Of a stretch of 64,000 nucleotides of DNA, positions 37,252 through 47,279 are shown in pieces. The stretch is from the NCBI RefSeq assembly GCF_020097835.1, contig NZ_CP083666.1, forward strand, positions 620,001-684,000, written 5' to 3'. Each line of letters starts with the position of its first letter. Positions within the stretch are counted from its first letter, which is position 1. The stretch is from Haloprofundus halobius. GTDB taxonomy: Archaea > Halobacteriota > Halobacteria > Halobacteriales > Haloferacaceae. The translations under genes and the position numbers were made by a program. A model generated the notes under the pieces. The model did no database searches. It saw nothing but the letters and a program-made list of their open reading frames with translations, and was not told the DNA's origin.

Positions 37252-39324
37252 ATGAACGGCGAAATCGAAACCCTCGAAGACCTGAGCCAGCACTACCAGG
37301 ACTCCGTGCCAGCGGACCTCCGCGAGGCGAACACGTTCGACTGGTATCTGCGCGAACTGTACGACGACCCGCGCATCGCTCGCAACGCCCACCAGCGCGT
37401 TGCCGACATGTTCGACTACTACGGCACCGAGTACGACGAAGACGCCGGTGTCGTCGAGTACCTCATGGCCTCGGAAGATCCGCTGCACGACGGCGAGAAC
37501 ATCTTCTACGGCCGTGAGGTCCACGAGTCCATCCACGAGTTCGTCAACAAGGTGAAAAGCGGTGCACGCGGACTCGGCCCCGAGAAGCGCATCAAACTTC
37601 TCCTCGGACCCGTCGGCTCCGGCAAGTCGCACTTCGACCAGATGGTCCGACGCTACTTCGAGGACTACACGATGCGCGACGAGGGCCGGATGTACACGTT
37701 CCGGTGGACGAATCTCTGCGACGTCATCCGCGACCAGGACCCCGCAGACGACACCGTCCAGTCGCCGATGCACCAGGACCCCATCGTGCTGCTCCCGCAG
37801 GAACAGCGCGGCAGAGTCATCGAGCGCCTCAACGAGAACCTCGACGCCCCGTACACCATCCGCAACGAGCAGTCGCTGGACCCCGCCAGCGAGTTTTACA
37901 TGGACAAACTGCTGGCGGAGTACGACGACGACCTCCAGTCGGTACTGGAAAACCACGTCGAGATAATCCGACTCGTCGCAAGCGAGAACAAACGCCAGTG
38001 CATCGAGACGTTCGAGCCCAAGGACAAGAAGAATCAGGACGAGACCGAACTGACCGGCGACGTCAACTACTCGAAACTCGCCGTCTACGGCGAGTCCGAT
38101 CCCCGCGCGTTCGACTACTCGGGGGCGTTCTGTAACGCGAACCGGGGTCTGTTCTCCGGCGAGGAACTACTGAAACTCCAGCGCGAGTTCCTCTACGACT
38201 TCCTGCACGCCAGTCAGGAACAGACGATCAAGCCGAAGAACAACCCCCGAATCGACATCGACCAGGTCATCGTCGGGCGGACGAACATGCCCGAGTACCG
38301 CGACAAGAAGGGCGACGAGAAGATGGAGGCGTTCAACGACCGGACGAAACGCATCGACTTCCCGTACGTCCTCGAGTACACCCAGGAGGCCGAAATATAC
38401 CGGAAGATGCTGCGGAACGCCGACGTGCCCCACATGCACATCGAACCGCACGCGATGGAGATGGCGGGCCTCTTCGGCGTGCTGACGCGCATCACCGAAC
38501 CCGACGGCGAGCGTATCTCGCTCACGCAGAAGGCGAAAGCGTACAACGGCGAGATAGACGACGGTGACGACGTGGACGTGAAGAAACTCCGCGAGGAGGG
38601 CGAGTCGAAAGCCGACATCGCCGAAGGCATGGAGGGCGTCTCCGCGCGCTTCATCGGCGACGAGATCGCCGAGGCCATCATGGACTCGACGCACCGCGGC
38701 CGCGACTACCTCAGCCCGCTCTCCATCTTCACGCACTTCGAGGAGAACCTCGAGAATCACGGCTCCATCCCCGAAGAGAACGTCGAGCGCTACCACCGCT
38801 ACCTGGAGATGGTCCGCGACGAGTACAAGGAGCGAGCCATCGAGGACGTTCGCCACGCGCTCGCCTACGACCTCGACGAGATCCAGCGCCAGGGCGAGAA
38901 GTACATGGACCACGTGATGGCGTACATCGACGACGCCACCGTCCGCGACGAACTCACCGGCCGCGAGCAGGACCCCGACGAGAAGTTCCTCCGCTCGGTC
39001 GAGGAGAAACTGGAGATACCCAGCGACCGGAAGGACGACTTCCGTCAGGAAGTGTCGAACTGGGTCTCGCGTCGCGCCCGCGAGGGCACGTCGTTCAACC
39101 CGCAGGACAACGACCGACTCCGCCGCGCGCTGGAGCGCAAACTGTGGGAGGACAAGAAACACAACATCAACTTCTCCGCACTGGTGTCGGCCAACGAACT
39201 GGACGACGACGAGCGCAACGCGTGGATAGACGCGCTCGAAGAACAGGGCTACTCCCGCGAGGGGGCGCGCGAAGTGCTCGAATTCGCCGGCGCGGAGGTG
39301 GCCAAAGCCGAACTTGAGACGTAA
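37252..39324 (+). CDS. prkA: PrkA-family serine protein kinase / AAA+ protein, copy 1
   Basis: 690 residues, start at MNGEIETLEDLSQHYQDSVP. The AAA+ module has Walker A LLLGPVGSGKSHFDQM near 120. PrkA C-terminal kinase-like region runs through EISL-type RITEPDGERISLTQKAKAY, DEIAEAIMDSTHRGRDYLSPLSIFTHFEENL and the last 150 helical residues. Bacterial homologues are PrkA of Bacillus and YeaG of E. coli, involved in stress and nutrient adaptation with YeaH and YcgB. First gene of a four-gene operon, 4-bp gap to copy 2. Confidence 0.92.
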   Translation: MNGEIETLEDLSQHYQDSVPADLREANTFDWYLRELYDDPRIARNAHQRVADMFDYYGTEYDEDAGVVEYLMASEDPLHDGENIFYGREVHESIHEFVNKVKSGARGLGPEKRIKLLLGPVGSGKSHFDQMVRRYFEDYTMRDEGRMYTFRWTNLCDVIRDQDPADDTVQSPMHQDPIVLLPQEQRGRVIERLNENLDAPYTIRNEQSLDPASEFYMDKLLAEYDDDLQSVLENHVEIIRLVASENKRQCIETFEPKDKKNQDETELTGDVNYSKLAVYGESDPRAFDYSGAFCNANRGLFSGEELLKLQREFLYDFLHASQEQTIKPKNNPRIDIDQVIVGRTNMPEYRDKKGDEKMEAFNDRTKRIDFPYVLEYTQEAEIYRKMLRNADVPHMHIEPHAMEMAGLFGVLTRITEPDGERISLTQKAKAYNGEIDDGDDVDVKKLREEGESKADIAEGMEGVSARFIGDEIAEAIMDSTHRGRDYLSPLSIFTHFEENLENHGSIPEENVERYHRYLEMVRDEYKERAIEDVRHALAYDLDEIQRQGEKYMDHVMAYIDDATVRDELTGREQDPDEKFLRSVEEKLEIPSDRKDDFRQEVSNWVSRRAREGTSFNPQDNDRLRRALERKLWEDKKHNINFSALVSANELDDDERNAWIDALEEQGYSREGAREVLEFAGAEVAKAELET

Positions 39325-39328
39325 ACCC

Positions 39329-41602
39329 ATGCGCGAAGATTACATCCGCGCCGCCGACGCCGAGTTGCGCGGTGCGTACGAGGAGCCGATGAGCCTCGAC
39401 GCGTACGTCGACGCGGCGTTCGAGGCGCCCTCCATCGCCTCGCACGCCTCGAAGTACCTGCTGGAGGCTATCGAGTCGATGGGGACGCGGACCGTCGTCG
39501 AGGAGGGCGAAGAGCGCCAGCGCTACCGCTTCTTCGACGACCCGCACAACGGGGGCGAACACGCCATCCTCGGCAACACCGAGGTGCTCAACGGCTTCGT
39601 CGCCGACCTCCGAACCATCGCCGCCGACCGCGGCAAGAGCGAGAAGATCCTCTGGTTCGACGGGCCGACGGCGACCGGTAAGTCGGAGCTAAAGCGGTGT
39701 CTCATCAACGGACTCCGCGAGTACTCGAAGACGCCCGAGGGACGGCGCTACACCGTCGAGTGGAACATCTCGACGGCCTCCGACACCCGGGGGCTGAGCT
39801 ACGGTGGTGAAGAGTCGACCGAGAACGAGGACAACTGGTACGAGAGTCCGGTGCAGGTCCACCCGCTGACGGTGTTCCCGCCGGACGTGCGCAAAGCCCT
39901 CCTGACGGACCTCAACGAGTCGTCGGGCGACCACATCCCGACGGTCGTCGACGAGGAACTCGACCCGTTTTCGCGGGAGGCGTACTCCTACCTCGAAGAG
40001 CAGTACCGCCGCAACGGGAAGGCCGACCTGTTCTCGGCGGTGGCCGACACGCGCCACCTCCGGGTGAAGAACTACGTCGTCGACGTGGGCCGCGGCATCG
40101 GCGTACTGCACTCCGAGGACGACGGCAGTCCCAAGGAGCGACTCGTCGGCAGTTGGATGCCGGGGATGCTCCGCGAACTCGACTCGCGGGGTCGAAAGAA
40201 CCCGCAGGCGTTCAGCTACGACGGCGTGCTCTCGCAGGGCAACGGCCTCCTCACCATCGTCGAGGACGCCACGCAGCACTCTGACCTCCTGCAGAAACTG
40301 CTGAACGTCCCCGACGAGGGGCGCGTGAAGCTGGACAAAGGAATCGGGATGGACCTCGACACGCAACTGCTCATCATCTCCAACCCCGACTTGGGCGTCG
40401 AACTCGACAAGTTCGCCGATCGGAACGGGCGCGACCCGCTGAAGGCGCTGAAGCGCCGCCTCGACAAACACGAGTTCCGCTATCTCACCAACTTGAGTCT
40501 GGAGACGCAACTCGTCCACCGCGAACTGACGAACGAGACGGCGGTGTGGGAGGACGGCGACTACGCGGACGTCGAGGCGCGCATCCGCGAACCGGTGTCG
40601 GTGTCGGTACGCGACGAGGGCGGGGTCGTCGTCGAACGCGAACTCGCGCCCCACGCCGTCGAGGCGGCGGCGCTGTACAGCGTCGTCACGCGTCTCGACG
40701 GCGAGGACCTCCCGTCGGGACTGACGCTCGTCGACAAGGCGTTGCTGTTCGACCGGGGGTACCTCCAGGAGGGCGACGAGCGACAGACCATCGACGACTT
40801 CGAGTTCGAGCGCGACGGCGAGGAGGGAACCCACGGCATTCCCGTGACGTACACCCGCGACACCGTCGCGGACCTGCTGCAGACCGAGAGCGAACGCGCA
40901 CACGCCGACCTTCCCGTCGAGCGGGTCGTCATGCCCGACGACGTGCTCGACGCGATGGCCGACGGACTCCGCACCGCGCCGGTGTTCTCCCGCGGCGAGG
41001 TCGCCGAGTACGAGTCGAGATTGGCGGGCGTCAAGAGTTACATCTTCGACCAGCAGGAACGTGACGTGCTCGACGCTATCCTCGCGGAGAAACACGTCGA
41101 ACGGGAGACGGTCGCCGAGTACGTCGAACACGTGTACGCGTGGGCGGGCGACGAGGAGATAGAGACCGAACGCGGCCCCGTCGAGGCCGACGCGCTGCTG
41201 ATGAAGCTGTTCGAGACCGAACACCTCGGCCGGTTCGACGACAGCGCGTACACGGGCAACGAACCGTCGCCGCAGGTGGCGCGGTTCCGCCGCGAGAAGG
41301 TCATCTCGGCGTTGAACCGCTACGCGTGGGAGAACCGCGACGAGGAGTTCGCGGTTCACAAGGTCGACTTCACCGAGATTCCGGTCATCCGCGCGGTGCT
41401 GGAGAACCACGAGTGGAGCGACGTGAAGCGGCTGTTCGAGGACTTCGACCCCCGCCAGTGGGAGGACCCGCCGGCGAACACCGAGACGGCGCGGCTGAAG
41501 GAGAAGACCATCGATCGACTGACCGATGCGGGGTACTCGGCGGCCAGCGCCGAGTTGACCAGCCGAAAAGTGATGCGGGAGGTGAGCTACAGATGGGACT
41601 GA
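39329..41602 (+). CDS. PrkA-family serine protein kinase / AAA+ protein, copy 2
   Basis: 757 residues from [20 protein letters not shown]; upstream in-frame codons belong to the preceding gene. Walker A is [17 protein letters not shown] near 115, so the P-loop differs from copy 1 (GPTATGKS against GPVGSGKS). [58 protein letters not shown] contains the sensor-1 region. Haloarchaea commonly carry two PrkA paralogues side by side, possibly acting as a hetero-oligomer. Its stop overlaps the next gene start by 10 bp. Confidence 0.9.
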   Translation: MREDYIRAADAELRGAYEEPMSLDAYVDAAFEAPSIASHASKYLLEAIESMGTRTVVEEGEERQRYRFFDDPHNGGEHAILGNTEVLNGFVADLRTIAADRGKSEKILWFDGPTATGKSELKRCLINGLREYSKTPEGRRYTVEWNISTASDTRGLSYGGEESTENEDNWYESPVQVHPLTVFPPDVRKALLTDLNESSGDHIPTVVDEELDPFSREAYSYLEEQYRRNGKADLFSAVADTRHLRVKNYVVDVGRGIGVLHSEDDGSPKERLVGSWMPGMLRELDSRGRKNPQAFSYDGVLSQGNGLLTIVEDATQHSDLLQKLLNVPDEGRVKLDKGIGMDLDTQLLIISNPDLGVELDKFADRNGRDPLKALKRRLDKHEFRYLTNLSLETQLVHRELTNETAVWEDGDYADVEARIREPVSVSVRDEGGVVVERELAPHAVEAAALYSVVTRLDGEDLPSGLTLVDKALLFDRGYLQEGDERQTIDDFEFERDGEEGTHGIPVTYTRDTVADLLQTESERAHADLPVERVVMPDDVLDAMADGLRTAPVFSRGEVAEYESRLAGVKSYIFDQQERDVLDAILAEKHVERETVAEYVEHVYAWAGDEEIETERGPVEADALLMKLFETEHLGRFDDSAYTGNEPSPQVARFRREKVISALNRYAWENRDEEFAVHKVDFTEIPVIRAVLENHEWSDVKRLFEDFDPRQWEDPPANTETARLKEKTIDRLTDAGYSAASAELTSRKVMREVSYRWD

Positions 41603-42909
41603 GAGACGACCTCGAACGGTTCCGCGAAGTGGGCGAGGAGCGAAGAGAGGACCTCGAAGAGTTCATCAGCTACGGCGACCTCGGCGGGTCGGGCGCGAAC
41701 AATATCAACATCCCCATCAAAGTAGTCGACCTCCCGGAGTTCGCCTACGACGTCCGCGACCGCGGCGGCGTCGGCCAGGGGCAGGGCGGCACGCCCGACG
41801 TGGGTCAACCCGTCGGCCCGCCGCAGCCCGGCGACGGTGACGAGGAGGGCGACCCCGGGGAAGAAGGAGCCGACCACGAGTACTACCAGATGGACCCCGA
41901 GGAGTTCGCCCAGGAACTCGACGAGCAACTGGGACTGGACCTCGAACCCAAAGGCAAGGAGGTCATCGAGGAGATAGAGGGCGACTTCACGGACGTGACG
42001 CGAACCGGTCCGAACAGCACCCTCGACTTCGAGCGTCTGTTCAAGGAAGGGCTGAAGCGCAAACTCTCGATGGACTTCGACGAGGAGTACGTCAGAGAGG
42101 CGCTGAAAGTCGAAGGCAAGGACGCCGAGGACGTGTTCCGCTGGGCCAGAGAGAACAACATCCTCGTCTCGTGGGCGTGGGTCGCCGACGCGTACGACGA
42201 CATCCCCGAAGACGAACGCGACAAGTGGTCGAGTTTCGAGGAGATGGAGGAGAACGTCGAACAGACGACCACGCTCCAGCGCATCCGCCGCGAGGGCCTG
42301 CGCGAGGTGCCGTTCCGACGCGAGGACGAGCGCTACCGCCACCCCGAGATAATCGAGAAGAAGGAGAAGAACGTCGTCGTGGTCAACATCCGCGACGTGT
42401 CGGGGTCGATGCGCGAGAAGAAGCGCGAACTCGTCGAGCGGACGTTCACGCCGCTAGACTGGTATCTGACCGGGAAGTACGACAACGCCGAGTTCGTCTA
42501 CATCGCCCACGACGCCGAGGCGTGGCAGGTCGAGCGCGAGGAGTTCTTCGGCATCCGCTCGGGCGGCGGCACCAAAATCTCGTCGGCGTACGAACTCGCC
42601 GCGGCGATTCTCGAAGAGGAGTACCCCTGGCACGAGTGGAACCGCTACGTGTTCGCGGCGGGCGACAGCGAGAACTCCTCGAACGACACGACCGAGAACG
42701 TCGTGCCGCTGATGGAGGAGATCCCGGCGAATCTGCACGCGTACGTCGAGACCCAACCCGGCGGCAACGCCATCAACGCGACCCACGCCGAGGAGGTCGA
42801 GCGGGCGCTCGGCGACGCCGGCAACGTCGTCGTCGCGCGCGTCTCGCGCCCCGAGGACGTGATCGACGCCATCTACGACATCCTGAGCACGGAGGACGAC
42901 GACCAATGA
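41593..42909 (+). CDS. YeaH/YhbH family protein (DUF444), von Willebrand A-like
   Basis: 438 residues, start overlapping the end of prkA copy 2. A low-complexity Gly/Pro/Gln segment (about 65-95) separates an N-terminal helical part from a VWA-like domain with the MIDAS motif [16 protein letters not shown] near 265 and [30 protein letters not shown]. In E. coli YeaH works with the YeaG kinase. The conserved Asp-x-Ser-x-Ser suggests metal-dependent protein binding. Ends with an ATGA overlap into spoVR. Confidence 0.92.
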   Translation: MGLRDDLERFREVGEERREDLEEFISYGDLGGSGANNINIPIKVVDLPEFAYDVRDRGGVGQGQGGTPDVGQPVGPPQPGDGDEEGDPGEEGADHEYYQMDPEEFAQELDEQLGLDLEPKGKEVIEEIEGDFTDVTRTGPNSTLDFERLFKEGLKRKLSMDFDEEYVREALKVEGKDAEDVFRWARENNILVSWAWVADAYDDIPEDERDKWSSFEEMEENVEQTTTLQRIRREGLREVPFRREDERYRHPEIIEKKEKNVVVVNIRDVSGSMREKKRELVERTFTPLDWYLTGKYDNAEFVYIAHDAEAWQVEREEFFGIRSGGGTKISSAYELAAAILEEEYPWHEWNRYVFAAGDSENSSNDTTENVVPLMEEIPANLHAYVETQPGGNAINATHAEEVERALGDAGNVVVARVSRPEDVIDAIYDILSTEDDDQ

Positions 42910-44930
42910 GACCGAACCGACTGACAGCGAGAAAGGCGGCGAGTAAACTCGAAGAACCGACGCGAGAGGCGGCGAACCTCGCCCGAAAGCTCGGTCTCGA
43001 ACCGTACCCGGTGAACTACTGGGTCGTCAGCTACGACGAGATGAACGCGCTCATCGCCTACGGCGGCTTCCAGACGCGATATCCGCACTGGCGCTGGGGG
43101 ATGACGTACGACCGCCAGCAGAAACAGAACCAGTTCGGGATGGGAAAGGCGTTCGAGATCGTCAACAACGACAACCCGAGCCACGCGTTCCTCCAGGAGT
43201 CGAACACGCTGGCCGACCAGAAAGCGGTCATCACCCACGTCGAAGCCCACGCCGACTTCTTCGCCAACAACAGTTGGTTCGGGCTGTTCGGCGGCGACCT
43301 CGACGCCGCGGCGATGCTCGAACGCCACTCCGCGGCCATCGCGAACTACATGGAAGACCCCGAAATCGACCGCGCGGAGGTCGAGAAGTTCATCGACGCG
43401 GTGCTCTGCTTGGAGGACTGTATCGACCAGCACCGGCCGTTCGCGGAGGCGACGGACCCGCGCGAGCGGACGACGCCCGAGGACCTCCGCGAGCGGCTGG
43501 AGGGGATGAACATCTCCGACGAGGTGCGGCGGCAGGTGTTCGACGAGGAGTGGCTCGACCGACTCGCGGAGGCCGAGGAGGCCGCCGCCGACCTCACCGA
43601 CCCCCAGAAGGACGTGCTCGGCTACCTCCAACAGCACGGGATGCAGTACGACGAGGAGGAGGGCAAAGCGACCGAGTTGGAACCGTGGCAGCGCGACGTC
43701 CTCGACATGCTGCGGACGGAGGCGTACTACTTCGCCCCCCAGAAGATGACGAAGGTGATGAACGAGGGGTGGGCCGCCTACTGGGAGTCGCTGATGATGG
43801 GCGAGGAGCGCTTCGCCGGCGAGAACGAGTTCCTGCTCTACGCCGACCACCAGGCGAAGGTGCTCGGCTCGCCGGGACTGAACCCGTACAAACTGGGCAA
43901 GGAGCTCTGGGAGTACATCGAGAACACGACGAACCGCCGCGAGGTGGCGGACAAACTCCTGCGCGTCGAGGGCGTCTCGTGGCGCAACTTCCACGAGGTC
44001 GTCGACTTCGACGAGGTGCAGGAGTTACTCCTGCCCGACCCGGCGCTCGACGGCATCCGCCCGGACACGCTGGAGGACCTCGTCGCGCTCGGCGACGACC
44101 CGCGCGTCGACGCCGAGGCGCTCGACCGGGCGGTGTCGGAGTACGCCGACGAGAGTCTCGACGAGGAGGAGCGCACCGTCGACGTGGAGGCGTACCCGTG
44201 GAAGGTGCTCACCTACGAGGGACTCACCGAGCGGCATTTCTCGCTCGTCAAGCCCCAGAACAGAGGCTTCCTCGGGCGCATCCGCCGCTCGGAGCTCGAA
44301 CAGCTCTCGCGGTACATGTTCGACGACGAGCAGTACGCGACTGTCGAAGACGCGATCGCCGACGTCGACTGCGCCGCGGGGTGGGACCGGATGCGCGAGA
44401 TCCGCGAGAGCCACAACGACGTGACGTTTCTCGACGCGTTCCTCTCTCAGGAGTTCGTCACGAACAACCACTACTTCACCTACGAGTTCACCCGTGCCAG
44501 CGGCGACTACCGCGTGACGAGCACCGACTACCAGGACGTGAAGAAGAAACTGCTACTGCAGTTCACGAACTTCGGGAAGCCGACCGTCGCCGTCTACGAC
44601 GGTAACTACGGCAACCGCAACGAACTGCTGTTGGGCCACCAGTACAACGGTATCATGCTGGACCTGGAACAGGCCAAGCAGGTGCTGAAGCGGACGTACG
44701 ACCTCTGGGGCCACCCGGTCAACCTGATGACCATCGTCAAGGAGTACGATGACCACGACATCGAGGTGGCGCGGCGACGGAGCCGCGAACCGACGCCCAT
44801 CGAGAACGGTATCCGCATCCGATACGACGGCGAGACGTTCGAACACCACGACCTCGAACCGGCACTCGAAGAGCGCATCGCCGCCGGCGACATCGACTAC
44901 GATACGAAACCCGAGGAGTGGCTCTCGTAG
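42906..44930 (+). CDS. SpoVR family protein (YcgB-like)
   Basis: 674 residues. [37 protein letters not shown] is the SpoVR opening; [23 protein letters not shown] and [19 protein letters not shown] follow, then the C-terminal [25 protein letters not shown]. SpoVR was found in Bacillus spore cortex formation and YcgB in E. coli stress response; its biochemical role is not known. Last gene of the PrkA operon, coupled by a 4-bp overlap. Confidence 0.93.
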   Translation: MRPNRLTARKAASKLEEPTREAANLARKLGLEPYPVNYWVVSYDEMNALIAYGGFQTRYPHWRWGMTYDRQQKQNQFGMGKAFEIVNNDNPSHAFLQESNTLADQKAVITHVEAHADFFANNSWFGLFGGDLDAAAMLERHSAAIANYMEDPEIDRAEVEKFIDAVLCLEDCIDQHRPFAEATDPRERTTPEDLRERLEGMNISDEVRRQVFDEEWLDRLAEAEEAAADLTDPQKDVLGYLQQHGMQYDEEEGKATELEPWQRDVLDMLRTEAYYFAPQKMTKVMNEGWAAYWESLMMGEERFAGENEFLLYADHQAKVLGSPGLNPYKLGKELWEYIENTTNRREVADKLLRVEGVSWRNFHEVVDFDEVQELLLPDPALDGIRPDTLEDLVALGDDPRVDAEALDRAVSEYADESLDEEERTVDVEAYPWKVLTYEGLTERHFSLVKPQNRGFLGRIRRSELEQLSRYMFDDEQYATVEDAIADVDCAAGWDRMREIRESHNDVTFLDAFLSQEFVTNNHYFTYEFTRASGDYRVTSTDYQDVKKKLLLQFTNFGKPTVAVYDGNYGNRNELLLGHQYNGIMLDLEQAKQVLKRTYDLWGHPVNLMTIVKEYDDHDIEVARRRSREPTPIENGIRIRYDGETFEHHDLEPALEERIAAGDIDYDTKPEEWLS

Positions 44931-45037
44931 ACACTCTCCACCGCCGATACCGTCGAATCTCCTCTCCACGCGTATATTTCCCATCTCCGTCGGAGACAAA
45001 GAAATCCGGTAGATTCTTGTTATTTCAGCGGGGACGA

Positions 45038-45589
45038 ATGGCTATCATGGGAGCAGCGCTCCGACAGCGAGAGGGGGAGAGCGACCCACGGGGGTCGCTC
45101 GCGGAGACGGAGATATACGACGTACTCAAGAACGAGCGGAGACAGCACGTCGTCGAGCAACTCGCCGAACGAGCCGAGACCTGGTCGATACGAGAACTCT
45201 CCGAGCACATCGCCGCTGTTGAGACGGACAGCGATACCCCCCCACGCAAGGTCCGTCACAGCGTCTACGTCTCGCTCTGTCAGACGCACGTCCCGAAACT
45301 CGACGACCTCGACATCGTCTCCTACGACGCCGACGCGAAGGAGGTCGCTCCCGGACGACACGCTCGGCGGGTCGCGACGTACCTACTGGACACCCCGAGC
45401 GAGCGCTCCCCGCACGACGAGTACTACCTCGGTCTCGGCATCGCCGGAACGGCGCTGGTCGCCGCCGGCGTCCTCGGCGCACCGGGGTTGGCCGCCGCTC
45501 CCGCCGTGGTCGCGTTGGCGTTTCTCGTACTGACGACGCTCGTTTCAGGGTTCTTCGTCGGTCGGCGTCGCCTCCCCTTCCGCCGGTGA
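45038..45589 (+). CDS. DUF7344-type winged-helix membrane protein (1)
   Basis: 183 residues. ETEIYDVLKNERRQHVVEQLAERAETWSIRELSEHIAAVE is an ArsR-like winged helix, followed by RHSVYVSLCQTHVPKLDDLDIVSYD. This is the haloarchaeal DUF7344 layout. Two C-terminal hydrophobic helices (LGIAGTALVAAGVLGAPGLAAAPAVVALAFLVLTTLVSG) anchor it in the membrane. A second in-frame ATG three codons later is equally possible as start. It lies 107 bp after spoVR and could sense a signal linked to the kinase operon, but that is inference. Confidence 0.82.
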   Translation: MAIMGAALRQREGESDPRGSLAETEIYDVLKNERRQHVVEQLAERAETWSIRELSEHIAAVETDSDTPPRKVRHSVYVSLCQTHVPKLDDLDIVSYDADAKEVAPGRHARRVATYLLDTPSERSPHDEYYLGLGIAGTALVAAGVLGAPGLAAAPAVVALAFLVLTTLVSGFFVGRRRLPFRR

Positions 45590-45721
45590 ACTGGACCCCC
45601 CGTGCGTGTCGACCCCGACGACCGAGTGGGAGCATAACTTCATCAGCCCAGCCATCTGACAGAGAGTATAGCGGAGCGGAACCACGGCTCGAAGCAACCC
45701 GAACAGTATGAACCCCCGCCG

Positions 45722-46231
45722 ATGACGCGAACGGAGATCGAGAAGCCGGCAGCCGACGGACTCACCGAAGCCGACGTCCACGACGTGCTCCGAAACGACC
45801 GACGACGCCTGACGCTCGAACGCCTCGCCGAGACGGGCGAGGAGACGGTGCGAGCGCTCTCGGAACACATCGGTGCCATCGAGTCGGGTGAGAGCCCGCC
45901 CCCGCGAAAGGTCAGACAGAGCGTCTACATCTCGCTGCACCAGACGCACCTCCCGAAACTCGACGACCTCGGTATCGTCGACTACGACGACAACTCGAAG
46001 AACGTCTCGCTTGAGGGTAACGCCGATCGGGTGCTCGCCTACATGCAGTTTTCTGGGACGAGTGCGCCCGAATCACCGCCGTACGCGCTGAGTATCGGCG
46101 TCCTCGGTCTGTTCTTCGTTGCCCTCTGGATGGCCCTCCCCGACGTCGGAACGCTCGCCGCCGCCGGCTGTGCGGTGTTGTTCGCGGTCCTGACCGCGTA
46201 CGAAGCGTACGGGTTCCTCTCCCGTCGATAA
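45722..46231 (+). CDS. DUF7344-type winged-helix membrane protein (2)
   Basis: 169 residues with the same plan: TEADVHDVLRNDRRRLTLERLAETGEETVRALSEHIGAIE, RQSVYISLHQTHLPKLDDLGIVDYDDNSKNV and two C-terminal helices (SIGVLGLFFVALWMALPD, LAAAGCAVLFAVLTAYEAYGF). It is a paralogue of the gene at 45038-45589, sharing the H/C-QTHxPKLDDL block. The ArsR-like domain should bind DNA while the helices tether it to the membrane. Follows copy 1 by 132 bp. Confidence 0.84.
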   Translation: MTRTEIEKPAADGLTEADVHDVLRNDRRRLTLERLAETGEETVRALSEHIGAIESGESPPPRKVRQSVYISLHQTHLPKLDDLGIVDYDDNSKNVSLEGNADRVLAYMQFSGTSAPESPPYALSIGVLGLFFVALWMALPDVGTLAAAGCAVLFAVLTAYEAYGFLSRR

Positions 46232-46281
46232 CCCCGATTTCGAGGTCCGTCGCGCCACGAGCGGCGCGTCGTCCGCTGTCG

Positions 46282-46908
46282 TCAGCGAGCGCCGAGGAGG
46301 CGTGTGAGCAACCCATTTCGGCCGGTGGTGAGTTCGGCCGGCACCTCCGTCGAACCGAGGTGCATCCGTCGGAGGTGGCACGCGTGGATGGCTGCCGAAA
46401 TCAGGAGCGTGACGGCGATGACTGTCGCGTACGTCAGGTCGGCAACGAACGTAAACGGTGGGAGACCGAGTCCGGCCGCCGCGAGGACGGCGAGCGAGAC
46501 GCTCGCCAACCCGAGGTAGTACTGACTCCACGAGATGTCGTTACGCCCGACGACTTGGAGGTAGATGTCGAGGTCGGCCGCCCGCTCGGTGAGCGTCGCG
46601 ACGCCCCGTCCCCGTTCGTACTCGACGATGCCGTGGCTGTCGAGTTTCGGGAGATGTGTCTGATGTAACGACGTGTAAACGCGCTTTCGCTGCTTGTACG
46701 TCAACTCCTCGATTCCGCATCCGTTCTCCCATGCGGCCACCTGTTCGGCCAGATTGCGGATGGGTGTCGGTTCTCCGACCCGTTTGAGGTGGTGTAACAC
46801 GTACCGCCGACGTTGGTTCGAAAGTATCGAGAAAGACACGTCTCTCGATAGCGCATTGTCGGTTGACCTTCCGGACGAGTGACCCATTTGTAACTCCGTA
46901 TTCGCCAT
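46282..46908 (-). CDS. DUF7344-type winged-helix membrane protein (3)
   Basis: 208 residues on the opposite strand, convergent with copies 1 and 2. SFSILSNQRRRYVLHHLKRVGEPTPIRNLAEQVAAWEN is the winged helix, RVYTSLHQTHLPKLDSHGIVEYERGRGVATL the shared block, then two helices (YLGLASVSLAVLAAAGLGLP, FVADLTYATVIAVTLLISAAI). The N-terminal 20 residues are an extension not seen in the other two. Regulators of this type are numerous in haloarchaea; three together are notable. Confidence 0.84.
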   Translation of the reverse strand: MANTELQMGHSSGRSTDNALSRDVSFSILSNQRRRYVLHHLKRVGEPTPIRNLAEQVAAWENGCGIEELTYKQRKRVYTSLHQTHLPKLDSHGIVEYERGRGVATLTERAADLDIYLQVVGRNDISWSQYYLGLASVSLAVLAAAGLGLPPFTFVADLTYATVIAVTLLISAAIHACHLRRMHLGSTEVPAELTTGRNGLLTRLLGAR

Positions 46909-47046
46909 TGTACTCCCCTCGCGCAGATTGTATTCGGCGACGATGTCTTATCTGTTTGGATGAATTTCTCTATTGCTGTACAATGTTACCATGGAGAGGA
47001 ATCGGGGAGTGAATCGACGATGTCGCTCCGCGTGCAGCGTTCGGAG

Positions 47047-47110
47047 AAGTGCTCGGTAGGGGATTTGAACCACCGGAACTTCGCTACGCTCGTTCCGTAA
47101 TTCAAATCCC
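47047..47110 (-). repeat. Second copy of the tRNA-Glu tail with an inverted partial copy
   Basis: Positions 47047-47070 repeat 47142-47165 exactly (24 bp): G53 of the T-loop through three bases beyond the discriminator of tRNA-Glu. GGGATTTGAA (47060-47069) is mirrored by TTCAAATCCC at 47101-47110. Between them CGGAAC (47074-47079) pairs with GTTCCG (47092-47097) around a TTCGCTACGCTC loop. Same layout as beside tRNA-Leu. Confidence 0.8.
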
Positions 47111-47144
47111 TACGCTCGCATTTCACTCATCGAATTCGTGAAAG

Positions 47145-47219
<75 letters not shown>

Positions 47220-47279
47220 GACGTTCTCAACTGTCGCCCAGAGAAGTTTAAAGATTCCGTTACGCCGCCGGTGTGCGTG

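Noticed and set aside
36992-37255. 87-codon frame ending in ATGA overlap with prkA
   Set aside because: Not called as a gene because its Ser/Arg/Pro-rich composition is unlike haloarchaeal proteins; kept as a possible leader frame.
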